A stretch of 52,064 bases of DNA, from the NCBI GenBank assembly GCA_016784735.1, contig JADHUC010000028.1, positions 1 through 52,064 on the forward strand, given 5' to 3'. This DNA is from Pirellulaceae bacterium. Its GTDB lineage: Bacteria; Planctomycetota; Planctomycetia; Pirellulales; Pirellulaceae. The notes beneath the pieces are model-generated. The model was not told where the DNA came from and did no database searches. It saw only the letters and a list, made by a program, of their open reading frames with translations. A program made the position numbers and the translations under genes. Positions 9,383-18,893 of this stretch are shown here, piece by piece (the stretch's first letter is position 1; every line of letters starts with the position of its first letter).

Positions 9383-11434
9383 TCATTCCCGCCCGCTTTC
9401 CACGGATACTCTCCGATTATCTTCGTACGGGAAATCCGCCTTCAATCCGATCTCACTGGTATCAATCTCCTGAAATCCCAGTGCCAAGGCTGGTGAATCG
9501 GGCTTGAGGCGGTAGTCGTGATTCTCTCGATCCACAAACATCGGATCGGCAAATTTCGTGTGGGCATCGAGACCCATTCGACGCCACTTGTCCAAGGCCA
9601 CTTGCCGGAAGGAATACTTGCCATCCGGATTGTAGTACACGTTGTTGTCTACTCGCTTGAACGTCTCCTCGTCTACTCTACCACGGATCTGAAAGACCGA
9701 CCCGGACGACGACCAGACGATGTTGTTTTCATAAGCATAGTTGTGATTGTGGATGGGCGGTTCGTCCACCGCGACGTTGGCGAGTTTATAGCCCGCCAGC
9801 ACGGTGAATGGCGGTAGCAGATCCGGCCCGTCAAAATCGATGATGTTGTTGCGGACGACGTGATTCGGTCCGCGAACATGAACGGCGAACTTGTGTTTGA
9901 TATTGTAGATGACATTGTTCGTCATGGTGCAATTGTAGACTCCGTCCATGTCAAGGTAGATCGCGGCAGAGGGATAGCCCGGATAGCCGTTGTGGGCCAT
10001 GTCGTGAAGCAGGTTGTGGTCAATTGTGACATGTCCGCCGTCCGGTCCCCCGGCGGTACAGTTGGTATAAATCCCTGCCGCGTCGCTGTCGGTGCCATCC
10101 AGCCCGACTCGTGAAATGTCATTGAAACTGATGGTCTGTCGTTCTACATAAAGAGACTTGAACCCATTCGAATCGACGTCATGGATGAGATTGTGCCGAA
10201 TTACGTCTCCGACGCTGTTCCGCACGTAGATCCCTTCTCCCACGTGATGCACGTAGTTATTGGCAATGACATTGTCGCGGTTATTGCCGCCCACAAAACG
10301 CACCCCACCGCTTACCGTATGGGTGATGAGATTTCCGTAGATCGTGCATTTTTCGACATCCCCCTCGACGATCACGCCGTTCTGCCCGGAATTCAATAGA
10401 CGGCAGTACTTGATAACGATGTCCCGCGCATCTCCCAGACGAATCAACCCTCCTTTGACATTCGAATGCAGCGCAAGACTGGGGAGGACCTCTAACAGCC
10501 CGTCGGAGACTTTGAATGTAAGGCCCTCAAATTGAATGTTACTCGCGCCGTCAATGTCAATGATCCAATCCACCGTGGCGGCGATGATCGTCTGTTCTTC
10601 AATTGGTGTGCGGCGCGGTTTGTAATAGAGCCGATGCGAGCCGGGGTCCATGTAGAACTCACCAGGCTGATCCAGGAAGGACTTGGAATTATAGATATAG
10701 AAGCGGGTAGGGGTGCGCGCAGCCCACGCGTCGTTCCAGACAGTGCCTTTGAGATTCCCGGCGTACGGCTGGTCAAGTGAAATGATACGGCTGTCGAAAT
10801 CAACGGATTGAATCTTAATCTTTGCGGGTATCCAATGCGCCCACAAACGCACGGCCGCGCCCCGGTAGTCGAAACGGCCGTAGTCGGCCTTTCGGAATTT
10901 CAAATGACTGAAGTCCGTGACGGATTCAAACTGGTGATATCCCTCATTGGGTTCCCTGGCCATGACGGCGGGCTGGTCGTTTTCGTAGAGCGCGTAGGTG
11001 TCGCGATCAAGCTGGGTGCTGTAGATCCCTCCGCCCTCATCCTTCCACTCCGTCAGCGCCCGGCCGCCAATCAGATTGGCGCTGCCTTTTTCATCCCAAT
11101 TCTCGTAGATGATCGGATGGGCGTTGGTGCCTGAGTCTTGCTTTGCGAAGCGGACGGTGTCGTTGATGAAGTAATCGCCGGCCTTGAACAGAACCAAGAC
11201 GTCTTCGGTCCCTTTTGCGTCCACGGTGCGAAGCCGATCCCGAGCGCCTTCGAGTGATCGCAACGGCTGGCTTTGAGTGCCAGGATTGCCGTCATCGCCG
11301 TCGGGAGCGACGTACAAGTCGGCGCGGGCGACAGTACCTGGCAAGATCAATAGTAGCCCCGCGAAGAAGAGCCATATCCAGGTTTTCTGAACTCGTTCCC
11401 GATTCACTGACAGTAATAATGACTGACTTTCCAT
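9383..11434 (-). CDS. Exported right-handed parallel beta-helix protein
   Basis: A 683-residue protein. The start is the ATG 7 nt after GGGAG; an upstream in-frame ATG would add 27 polar residues ahead of the signal peptide. The signal peptide (TWIWLFFAGLLLILPGTVARA) ends near residue 39. The mature N-terminus LYVAPDGDDGNPGTQSQP is the typical opening of DUF1565/beta-helix proteins. Repeated coils follow (IQFEGLTFKVSDG, VIKYCRLLNSGQNGVIVEGD, VIANNYVHHVGEGIYVRNS, VIRHNLIHDVDSNGF). This fold houses pectate-lyase-like enzymes, epimerases and GH28-type hydrolases. The active residues are not identifiable, so polysaccharide lyase/hydrolase or sugar-binding roles are both open. It is the last intact gene of the minus-strand cluster. 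Confidence 0.8.
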   Translation of the reverse strand: MESQSLLLSVNRERVQKTWIWLFFAGLLLILPGTVARADLYVAPDGDDGNPGTQSQPLRSLEGARDRLRTVDAKGTEDVLVLFKAGDYFINDTVRFAKQDSGTNAHPIIYENWDEKGSANLIGGRALTEWKDEGGGIYSTQLDRDTYALYENDQPAVMAREPNEGYHQFESVTDFSHLKFRKADYGRFDYRGAAVRLWAHWIPAKIKIQSVDFDSRIISLDQPYAGNLKGTVWNDAWAARTPTRFYIYNSKSFLDQPGEFYMDPGSHRLYYKPRRTPIEEQTIIAATVDWIIDIDGASNIQFEGLTFKVSDGLLEVLPSLALHSNVKGGLIRLGDARDIVIKYCRLLNSGQNGVIVEGDVEKCTIYGNLITHTVSGGVRFVGGNNRDNVIANNYVHHVGEGIYVRNSVGDVIRHNLIHDVDSNGFKSLYVERQTISFNDISRVGLDGTDSDAAGIYTNCTAGGPDGGHVTIDHNLLHDMAHNGYPGYPSAAIYLDMDGVYNCTMTNNVIYNIKHKFAVHVRGPNHVVRNNIIDFDGPDLLPPFTVLAGYKLANVAVDEPPIHNHNYAYENNIVWSSSGSVFQIRGRVDEETFKRVDNNVYYNPDGKYSFRQVALDKWRRMGLDAHTKFADPMFVDRENHDYRLKPDSPALALGFQEIDTSEIGLKADFPYEDNRRVSVESGRE

Positions 11435-11568
11435 TGCATGTCTCCCTTCTCTGGAATGCCCGAATCGAAACACGGCTTTACCTTTCTTGGCAGGTGATGG
11501 TGCCAGGTGCTTCAATCTTGTGATTTGAGTACCTTTCGGATGGTCGATCCCTTCTTAGCGGGTCGCGG

Positions 11569-13965
11569 CTAGCGAGCCAGTACGGCGCAACCGCACGGCG
11601 CCAATTCTAACACGAAGGTATCGTTTTCTTTCGTCGTTGCAGTGGAGGTCTTCGGCGTTAATAGCCGACTGGAGGACGAGGCCGACAGACGCGCCTCGAT
11701 CTTCGCATCGGTGGAGTTCACAACGACTACGTACGGTTTTCCGTCGCGAACAAGGACATGGTAAGCACGCACCCCATCGCCAATCCTCTCCGTGCGGACG
11801 TCGCTGACCAGTTGCTTGGCTTCCGCGGCATCGGTGTCGGTCACGAAGGCCAGGCACGCCGTAAAGATCTCTTGCCCCGGTTGGTAGTCGCCAGGCTCGA
11901 GCGAACAGACTCCCAACCGGACCGTCTGACCGGCATGGGTGCCGAAGGGATCCTTTTCGGACACCGGAACGCCTTGCTCATCAACTCTACCGAATAGCTC
12001 GCACGTCAGCTTCGCCGGCTTGCCGATCGAGACCCCACTCAGGATTCCGTCGATGTTGAACCAGGAGGTCGATACGTCCTTGACGAAACGGCATTCTTGT
12101 TTGCTGCCTTCGTAGTAAATCGTCCTTTGCATATCGGAAAAGATCGAACGGACGAAACGGTGGTTGACGTCCATCGTATCAAGTCGCAAAACCGTTTGTT
12201 CAGCGCGGCCCGACGCGGCGAATACCACGGTCCGCCCGTCAGGCAAGGCGACCATCGCGCGATGATCGATGACAACGCCGGAAGTGTCTGGCTTTGGCTC
12301 GTCAGTAGGCAAATGCAGTTCGGTCCGCTCGCTGACGGCAAAGCCACCCTCGAACGTCTCCACCTGGTTGGTCTTCGAGCCAACATGCAGATAGCTTCGC
12401 CGTCCCTGCTTGTTCACGGTCCAGTAGTCGGGCGTGAGGTTGTCATCCCATTGGGCCAAGTGGTCGCCCAGGCCATGACCGCTCGGCAGGATCAGCCCCG
12501 TCGAGTGGTGCTTGCCGGTGGACCGATTGCGCCGGGCCTGCCAGCTCCAGGACGCGAATCGCTGTGGATCGCGAACGGAGACGAATTTCGAATGAGGGCT
12601 GTGGAAGACCTTCGAGTGGGCCGAGTCGAATTCCTCCCGCGTCACGGGGCGGGCAAAACCGTGAGCCTGACGAATCCAGTAGGTGTAGCCAAGCCGTGCC
12701 GCGTCGTTCACGTTGAATACGTATTCGGCGTTGCTGGGGCCAAAATCACCCTGGCCACGATTAAGTTGAAGCCATTCGACGTGGCGAAACAGCCCCTGCT
12801 CGATCCGCCTCGCCTCGCCATCGCCGAACATCATCTGACGCCCCACCATGTCGTACTGGACGTCGCAGACACCGTAGAGGTAGTCGCCCCAATCCTTGGC
12901 GTTGGGAAATGCGATCCGGCCGTCCCACAGCGAAAGATCCTTGAGCACATTCGTCATATCCTGAAAGCGATGAGTCCAGATCGGTGAGAGCGGTTGACCC
13001 TTCCGTTTCAGCAGGTCGTAGAGCGAAACCATGCGGTGCCCGGCAATCGCCATGTAACCTGGGTGAATGCCCAAGGCATGGTGGGTGAGCGTGAAATCAG
13101 GGTAGAAGACCGGGCAACGGCGGGCGACCCACTGGCGGATCGGCTTACCATCCACCATGGTGTCGTCCTTCAAGTCGGCTTCCACACAAAGCGAGCTGGC
13201 GTAGCCGTGCTTGGCCAAATCGAGCCACCGGCCTGCCTGCGGATGATCCGGATAGAGGATGGCACCCCGCGCCAGCAGGTTCATGGTCCAGGTGATCCCT
13301 TCGTGACGGTAGTCGTCCAGCGACTCGGCGCGGCCGCTGGTGCGCTCGTCCTCGACGATATCGACGAGGATCTCGCGGATGCGTTGCTTGTTCTCATGCG
13401 TCACCAGATCCGGAACGATCTGCACCACGTCCAGCATGTCGCCGATCACCCACGTCTCGTAGCGAAGGCTGTTCCGCCCAGGTTGCTTGGCCCAGTAGCC
13501 CTCGCGTGGACCGTTTGGGTCGTAGGTCGCGCACAGGAAGGCAATGGCGGCATTCAGCCGCTCGCCCAACTTCTGGCGCGTCCAAACGGGGTCGTCCAGC
13601 TTCGGATCCGCCGCGAGGGCTGCATAGGCCTTCAGTGAGCGAGCGGTTCGCACATGGACGTGTTTCTTCTCGCCAAACCGGCAGGTGCCTAGTTCCGGTC
13701 GATCGGGGTCCGGACTCCAGAGTTTCTCTGCACCGGTGAACCAGCGGAGAAAAACCCGCCGGTAATCCGCCACCTGAGGGTAGTCGTCCGGTAGAGAGTC
13801 GCGCCATCTCGCGTATTCAGATTGCAGGACAAGAGGTCCTGCTTCACTGGTCGTCGAGGCAGCCTTTCCTTCACCGACCTTGCGCCGGTCGATCGTCTGT
13901 GCTCGCGCAGGATCGTGGAAGGAAACGGTGACGAGAAAAAACAGCACAACCCAGCGAGTGTTCAT
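11569..13965 (-). CDS. Exported polysaccharide lyase-like protein (alpha/alpha-toroid plus beta-sandwich)
   Basis: A 798-residue protein starting at MNTRWVVLFFLVTVSF, with a signal peptide ending near PARA-QT; the upstream extension is not part of a signal peptide. The N-terminal half is helix-rich (IREILVDIVEDERTSGRAES, WTMNLLARGAILYPDHPQAG) and contains YPDFTLTHHALGIHPGYM, which resembles the Asn/His/Tyr active region of PL8 and heparinase-type lyases. The second half is beta-rich (HVGSKTNQVETFEGGFAVSE, VVIDHRAMVALPDGRTVVF), as in lyase sandwich domains. Cleavage of an acidic glycan outside the cytoplasm is inferred. Family assignment (PL8, heparinase II/III or a new one) is open. Confidence 0.6.
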   Translation of the reverse strand: MNTRWVVLFFLVTVSFHDPARAQTIDRRKVGEGKAASTTSEAGPLVLQSEYARWRDSLPDDYPQVADYRRVFLRWFTGAEKLWSPDPDRPELGTCRFGEKKHVHVRTARSLKAYAALAADPKLDDPVWTRQKLGERLNAAIAFLCATYDPNGPREGYWAKQPGRNSLRYETWVIGDMLDVVQIVPDLVTHENKQRIREILVDIVEDERTSGRAESLDDYRHEGITWTMNLLARGAILYPDHPQAGRWLDLAKHGYASSLCVEADLKDDTMVDGKPIRQWVARRCPVFYPDFTLTHHALGIHPGYMAIAGHRMVSLYDLLKRKGQPLSPIWTHRFQDMTNVLKDLSLWDGRIAFPNAKDWGDYLYGVCDVQYDMVGRQMMFGDGEARRIEQGLFRHVEWLQLNRGQGDFGPSNAEYVFNVNDAARLGYTYWIRQAHGFARPVTREEFDSAHSKVFHSPHSKFVSVRDPQRFASWSWQARRNRSTGKHHSTGLILPSGHGLGDHLAQWDDNLTPDYWTVNKQGRRSYLHVGSKTNQVETFEGGFAVSERTELHLPTDEPKPDTSGVVIDHRAMVALPDGRTVVFAASGRAEQTVLRLDTMDVNHRFVRSIFSDMQRTIYYEGSKQECRFVKDVSTSWFNIDGILSGVSIGKPAKLTCELFGRVDEQGVPVSEKDPFGTHAGQTVRLGVCSLEPGDYQPGQEIFTACLAFVTDTDAAEAKQLVSDVRTERIGDGVRAYHVLVRDGKPYVVVVNSTDAKIEARLSASSSSRLLTPKTSTATTKENDTFVLELAPCGCAVLAR

Positions 13966-14078
13966 GGCCCAATACCTCCGAAAACCGTTTATGGTAACTG
14001 ATTTCCCTTGGAACATTTCACGATTGCGACAAAGACGGCCTCAGCTTCGTCTTCCTAGCCAGAGCGTTGAGCAACTTG

Positions 14079-16904
14079 TTAGTCGGTCAGTGGAACCTGC
14101 ACGGTCTGCCGGTATGCCATGACGAACCCGGCTATCCTGCGGAGATCCTTGTCGCTGACGTACAGGCGTTCCCCGGTCGCGGCCAAGCCGTAGATGTTCC
14201 AGAATCCTAGTTTGGTCGCGTCTCCGTCTTCCGGGACGTCCTCGGCGCTACCCCACCATCCGATCCTGGCAACCAGGTTGCCTGCCGTGTCGAGCACCTT
14301 GACGTGGTGGTGCACGGCGTCGGCGGCATAGATACGGTCGGCCGCGTCCACGGCCACGATTCCTCTGGGCCAGTCGCAGGAACATCCTGATCCCGTGTGC
14401 GGCGAGAAGCCACGGTGCGACCACTGCTCCGTTGCCGTGTTTCGCTCACCTCCCTCAGGACCGAACTTCACGAGATAACACAGATCCGACTGCTGCCATA
14501 CCGGATAGGCGCCCCGTTTGAACATGAGCCGCGCCGGCCCGCGTCCACCCGATACGCTCTTTATCTCTCTGGCCAGCCCGCACGGAATGTTGTGCGAGAC
14601 ATGGGTCCACAAGTCGGCGGACGCAAGATCCAGGACGTACATATTGCCTCGCGAATCCAGCGCCAGGCTGCCACAGCCCCAGGTCAACCGAGCCAACGGC
14701 TGGTCACGCATGCGACCGTCCTTGCCGAAGCGGCGCACAACGCCGTTGAGCTTGGGTTTCTTTTTCGGAGCGACACCGTCGCTCGCGTAAATGTTGCCCT
14801 GCCTGTCCACGCCGCCGATCGTTCCGCCGGATCGCGCTCCCCACGCGAACGAACCCTTGCCGTCAGCCCCCCGCAGTGCGAAGTCCTTGACCGGCTCCAG
14901 GTCCAGCGTATAGCAGCTCGGTTTTCCGCCGTGGTGCGTGGCGTACAGTCGTCTACCAACGCGATCCACAAACAGGGTAGGTTCCTTCTGGTTTGCGGAT
15001 GCGCTGCCGGACGACCGGAGACGCGTCTCTTTCCACTCGGTCGTCGTGCCGTCGGTTCTCACGATACTGCCGGCGACATGATCGTAGACGTAGAGTCGTC
15101 CTTCGCCATCGGCAGAGATGGACACTGGAAACCGGAAGCAGCGTTCCTTTGTCCCGCCGAAATGCGTGATCGCGCCCGGCTCGACTCCTTTGTCGACGAG
15201 CCGCGAGAACGTCCCCGGCCCGTTGCCGTTGCCGAGCCAAATCAGGCGGGGATCGGAGTTCCGGTCCACGGCGAGGTACTGTACGGCGGGATGCACTTCG
15301 GTCTGCCAAACGACCTCCGATGTGAAAATGTCGCCCGCGCATTTGACCAAACACAGCGGACCGGCAGAGGACGTTATCTGCTTTTGGTCGGCGTTCGATC
15401 CACCCGCAGCCGACGCTGCATCGGGCTGCGCGGGGGGCGTTTGGAACGAAGCGATGAGGTAGATGTCGTCGTCGGCCGCCTCGATCGCGACAATCTCCTT
15501 GAATCGCCGTTCGGCGCCGTCCACGGTGAGCCGGTCCAGGATGCCGATGAATCGGCCGTTCGCCTCGTACACCTTGACGCGGCGGGGTCTGCTGTCGACC
15601 ACCAAGAGGCGTCCCTTGGCGTCTATCTCGATATCTTTGATGTCCACAAACCGGTTCTCGGAATCCATTTCGGGCTTGTCGACCGTGCGCGGCGGGACTT
15701 TCGCTTTGCGGTCGGGCGTCTTCTCCAAAGCCGTCCCCAGGTAGGCAGAAGGGGCCGGGCACTTCTGCGTTCCGTTCCAGGTGAAATCAAGTTGGGGTTC
15801 GCCCGTGTCGAGACGAACTTTACGGATCCTGCCGATCCCCTTCGGGTCGGTCGAGAATGCGCCTTTGGCGAGGCCGGATGTCTTGGCCGCCAAATATCCG
15901 AAGCCCTTGCCGTCGAGTGCGAACCCCCCATAGCTCTGAAGCAGCGTTATATTCTGCAGGAACCAGAAGTTGTCCATATCGTCAATGCAGAAGATCCTGT
16001 ATTTAGTTGTTTTCCAGTCGACGTCCGCCGCCCCGTGGCCCGTTAGGATCTCCGCAATGTATCCCTTGCCGTCCGCGTCGATGCGGAACGGCAGCATCGT
16101 ACCGGCGGGCCACTGGTATATGTACTGAGACCAGCTTCGCGCGCGGGTGGGCACCGCGCGTCCGTCGATGTACTCTGCGTGCCGGTAGACATCCTCCAGC
16201 TTCCGGCCCGTCAGCCGGCGCGGGCTCGGAGGATATACCATGTCGAGGTATGTACCGTTACGGTCGAAGCGGACTATGACGGGGTCGCTCCGATTCTCGG
16301 CGCTCGTTGCCACATACACGCGTCCCTTGGGGTCGACCTCCAAGGCGACGATGTGAGGCACGGTGCTAGCCCGATCGTAGCCGACGAACCCCTTGAACCT
16401 TGGCTGAAGCCCGACATTGATCAGAACGCGGCAGTCGGTCCGCGCCGAGTTCCCTTGCTCGTCGAGGCCGTCCCACACAACGGTCTGCGCCAGGCTGTGT
16501 TTGGCAAAGGGCATGGGGGCGTTCGGCCCCAGAACGCCGCAGCCAAGCCTGCGCACGACCGTGCCCGACGCGTCGACTACACTCACGTCAACATCGTCGT
16601 ACCCGTCCAGCGCGAACGCAATTTCATAACCGCCTTCGCACTTCTTGACCGATGGCGGCGATTTCAGTCGCGCCGGGCGGCGGGGGTGAGAATCGGAATC
16701 GACAATCAGGCGATATCCTTCCTGGACCTCCGCGAACGCCTTGCCCCGATAGTAGAGAAGTGGCTTGCGCGACGACGTCGCCGGGCAGACGCGATCCGGC
16801 GGAAAGAGGTCGGGATGATTCGAAAGCACCGGCTCGGTCCGATCCTCCGCGAGAACCGACGAGGTGAGCATCAGCAACGGTATCCAGAGGAGACTCAATC
16901 GCAT
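14079..16904 (-). CDS. Exported NHL/SMP-30-type beta-propeller protein
   Basis: A 941-residue protein. The start at MRLSLLWIPLLMLTSSVLAED gives a good signal peptide. Residues about 85-150 resemble a FlgD-like Ig domain (DVSVVDASGTVVRRLG, TVVWDGLDEQGNS). Many six-bladed-propeller repeats follow (VDPKGRVYVATS, IDAKGRLLVVDSRPRRVKVY, LDSRGNMYVLDL, IYAADAVHHHVKVLDTAGNL). NHL propellers mostly bind ligands or proteins, though SMP-30 relatives hydrolyse lactones. No metal-binding set could be placed. It may be a structural or sugar-binding part of the exported system. Confidence 0.75.
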   Translation of the reverse strand: MRLSLLWIPLLMLTSSVLAEDRTEPVLSNHPDLFPPDRVCPATSSRKPLLYYRGKAFAEVQEGYRLIVDSDSHPRRPARLKSPPSVKKCEGGYEIAFALDGYDDVDVSVVDASGTVVRRLGCGVLGPNAPMPFAKHSLAQTVVWDGLDEQGNSARTDCRVLINVGLQPRFKGFVGYDRASTVPHIVALEVDPKGRVYVATSAENRSDPVIVRFDRNGTYLDMVYPPSPRRLTGRKLEDVYRHAEYIDGRAVPTRARSWSQYIYQWPAGTMLPFRIDADGKGYIAEILTGHGAADVDWKTTKYRIFCIDDMDNFWFLQNITLLQSYGGFALDGKGFGYLAAKTSGLAKGAFSTDPKGIGRIRKVRLDTGEPQLDFTWNGTQKCPAPSAYLGTALEKTPDRKAKVPPRTVDKPEMDSENRFVDIKDIEIDAKGRLLVVDSRPRRVKVYEANGRFIGILDRLTVDGAERRFKEIVAIEAADDDIYLIASFQTPPAQPDAASAAGGSNADQKQITSSAGPLCLVKCAGDIFTSEVVWQTEVHPAVQYLAVDRNSDPRLIWLGNGNGPGTFSRLVDKGVEPGAITHFGGTKERCFRFPVSISADGEGRLYVYDHVAGSIVRTDGTTTEWKETRLRSSGSASANQKEPTLFVDRVGRRLYATHHGGKPSCYTLDLEPVKDFALRGADGKGSFAWGARSGGTIGGVDRQGNIYASDGVAPKKKPKLNGVVRRFGKDGRMRDQPLARLTWGCGSLALDSRGNMYVLDLASADLWTHVSHNIPCGLAREIKSVSGGRGPARLMFKRGAYPVWQQSDLCYLVKFGPEGGERNTATEQWSHRGFSPHTGSGCSCDWPRGIVAVDAADRIYAADAVHHHVKVLDTAGNLVARIGWWGSAEDVPEDGDATKLGFWNIYGLAATGERLYVSDKDLRRIAGFVMAYRQTVQVPLTD

Positions 16905-17000
16905 CACACGTTTCCTTCTTCGTTCTCCTGTCTTGTGTCTGCCAGCCATGATTGCCTCGTCTTGTGCTGCTATGATGCGCCGACTTCGGTCATCGCACCT

Positions 17001-18782
17001 TCACTTGCCCGTGCGTATCGGTTTGTCCGGATCACGAAAGTCCAGGGTTATCGTTCCGATTCGGCCGTTTCCGATCGTGATCAATCCAGAGTCGTGTACC
17101 GAGTTGATGTAGGGCGATTCGTACAACGCATAGTTCCTCAGTGGCCAGGGCCGTCCGTTGACTGTCGCTCGACCGCGTTTGTATTCGATGCGGTCGCCCT
17201 GCGTGCTCACGTACGTCGTTTCGAGGCCGGTGTCCCGGCAGGAATTTGGGTTGTCTCGAATGTCGCGCCGGAACGCCACGAAGGAATCGTGACTCCGGTC
17301 GGACGACACTTCAAGGATTCCCCCGCCGGCCTTGGCATAGTGGGTGATTCCGATGTACACGGGGCCTTCCGGGGTCGGGACCTGCCAGAAATGGAAGTCC
17401 CGTTCTCTCTGCCGCTTCGCCGCGTACTCACCTCCGCCCACCGCGAGGTTATCGTTGTAGTCCATGAATGTCCCTTTGTAGAACAGGACATTCTTGTACT
17501 GCATGTTGGCCGTATTCGGGTTTCGCTCCTCAACAAACTGCCTGTCCTTCTCCCCGGTGGTCACGCGCAGCTCGCGTTTCGGTCCCAGAATCTTTCGCGG
17601 ATCAGCAAACGTCAGTTCCCAGACCTGAGTGTTTTTGAAGTCCTGGGTGAGTCGGCCCGTCACTTGGTTGTCCAACTCGACTCGATTCTGCAACGATGCG
17701 AGGCTGTACGACGGCGTGATGTAGTAGTACATGTCCCAGTCAACCGGCCCCGGCGACGGCTTCGAGTTGACCGATCGCTGGTGACTCCTGAACTCATAGC
17801 TGCCTCGCGTCCTGCGGTCCGCTATCTGAACAACAACCTCCGGTGGCCGATAGCTTGTCGTTGTGATGAATCCGTAACTCAGAATCTGGTCTGTGAACGG
17901 GTATGTGGGAAACGCCGAGTTTCCGAAGAACTGATACCCGACCACGTAGAAGCTGTCTTGCGTTCCGTCATTGATTTCTGCCACGCCCGGCGAGTGGTTC
18001 TGATGAGCGCGGCACCACGGTCCGCCGCGCACGTTGTCGAGGCTCAAGACGGCGAAGTCGGCCATCATTTGATCGAGAGCCATCTGCGCCCACAGTTTTA
18101 GCTTGGGATCCTCGATGAAATCATAGACGTTCAACAGCGGAAGCAGCGAGCGTTCGAGATAGTGAGGCGAATTGACCTCATCCCGGCCGAATCTCCCTTG
18201 ATACCGAACCCAATTGATGAACTTCTCCCGCACGACATCGTGCTTCTGACCGTCTCCAAACTCCTGGTCCGTCAGCAGGTACATGCTGAAATTCACGATC
18301 GAGTGGTTGCCGTTGGTCCCAAACCGTTCAATCGACCTGCTGCGCGGGGCGTGTTTCTTGTAGTCCATCAGGACATCCGCCAGTCGCTTGCGAGCCGTCT
18401 CACTCAGCACAGTCTCTTTGAAGGCGAAGTACGTGCGAAGGTACAGCAGCACGGGCCATTCGTCGGCTTCCAATTCGTCCGACTGAGCAAAATACTCATT
18501 GGCTTCATTCAGTTTCACTCCTTTCGCCAGACAAGCGTGGTAGTGTTGCCACCGACGCCGGTATGAATAGCCCCCGGAGTCGATATCGCCCTCCAGCATC
18601 TTCGGCGCGGTGAGCATCGCAAGCAGTTCGGCGCGTCTGGCCTCAAAGCCGTCTGCCTTGCTCTCCCGCTCGGGCGCCCGTCCCGCGCCGCTTCCCGATT
18701 CCGCCGCGCGTCCGGCAGCCAGGGCCACCGCACACAAAAACACGGCTCCGCAATACCCCACTGGTCGTCTTTGGTCGCTCAT
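17001..18782 (-). CDS. Large exported protein of unknown family
   Basis: A 593-residue protein. The start MSDQRRPVGYCGAVF is chosen because GAGGA lies 7 nt upstream; a signal peptide ends near GRAAES. Residues about 50-300 are predicted helical with aromatic-rich segments (YSYRRRWQHYHACLAKG, NGNHSIVNFSMYLL, VRGGPWCRAHQNHS). Residues 300-590 are beta-rich (EVVVQIADRRTRGSYEFRS, PVYIGITHYAKAGGGILEVS). A helical half followed by a beta half recalls alpha/alpha-toroid lyases such as heparinase or alginate lyases. I recognise no catalytic motif and do not assign a function. It sits between the NHL protein and the aldo/keto reductase-like gene. Confidence 0.6.
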   Translation of the reverse strand: MSDQRRPVGYCGAVFLCAVALAAGRAAESGSGAGRAPERESKADGFEARRAELLAMLTAPKMLEGDIDSGGYSYRRRWQHYHACLAKGVKLNEANEYFAQSDELEADEWPVLLYLRTYFAFKETVLSETARKRLADVLMDYKKHAPRSRSIERFGTNGNHSIVNFSMYLLTDQEFGDGQKHDVVREKFINWVRYQGRFGRDEVNSPHYLERSLLPLLNVYDFIEDPKLKLWAQMALDQMMADFAVLSLDNVRGGPWCRAHQNHSPGVAEINDGTQDSFYVVGYQFFGNSAFPTYPFTDQILSYGFITTTSYRPPEVVVQIADRRTRGSYEFRSHQRSVNSKPSPGPVDWDMYYYITPSYSLASLQNRVELDNQVTGRLTQDFKNTQVWELTFADPRKILGPKRELRVTTGEKDRQFVEERNPNTANMQYKNVLFYKGTFMDYNDNLAVGGGEYAAKRQRERDFHFWQVPTPEGPVYIGITHYAKAGGGILEVSSDRSHDSFVAFRRDIRDNPNSCRDTGLETTYVSTQGDRIEYKRGRATVNGRPWPLRNYALYESPYINSVHDSGLITIGNGRIGTITLDFRDPDKPIRTGK

Positions 18783-18893
18783 CGGATGTTCCTCTACCTT
18801 CGTCGTGTCACGCCGCGGCTCCGTTGTCGCCATTCCGGTCGTCAAGCGGGAGGCGGCCGAGACGGCTTCGGCGGCACGACTACCTCCTTCTCT

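Noticed and set aside
12097..13638. Long plus-strand open frames opposite the lyase-like gene
   Set aside because: High-GC antisense shadows; the minus-strand product has a signal peptide and coherent domains.
16179..18101. A 640-residue plus-strand open frame across two genes
   Set aside because: It spans two minus-strand genes and their intergenic gap and lacks a ribosome site and any recognisable domain.
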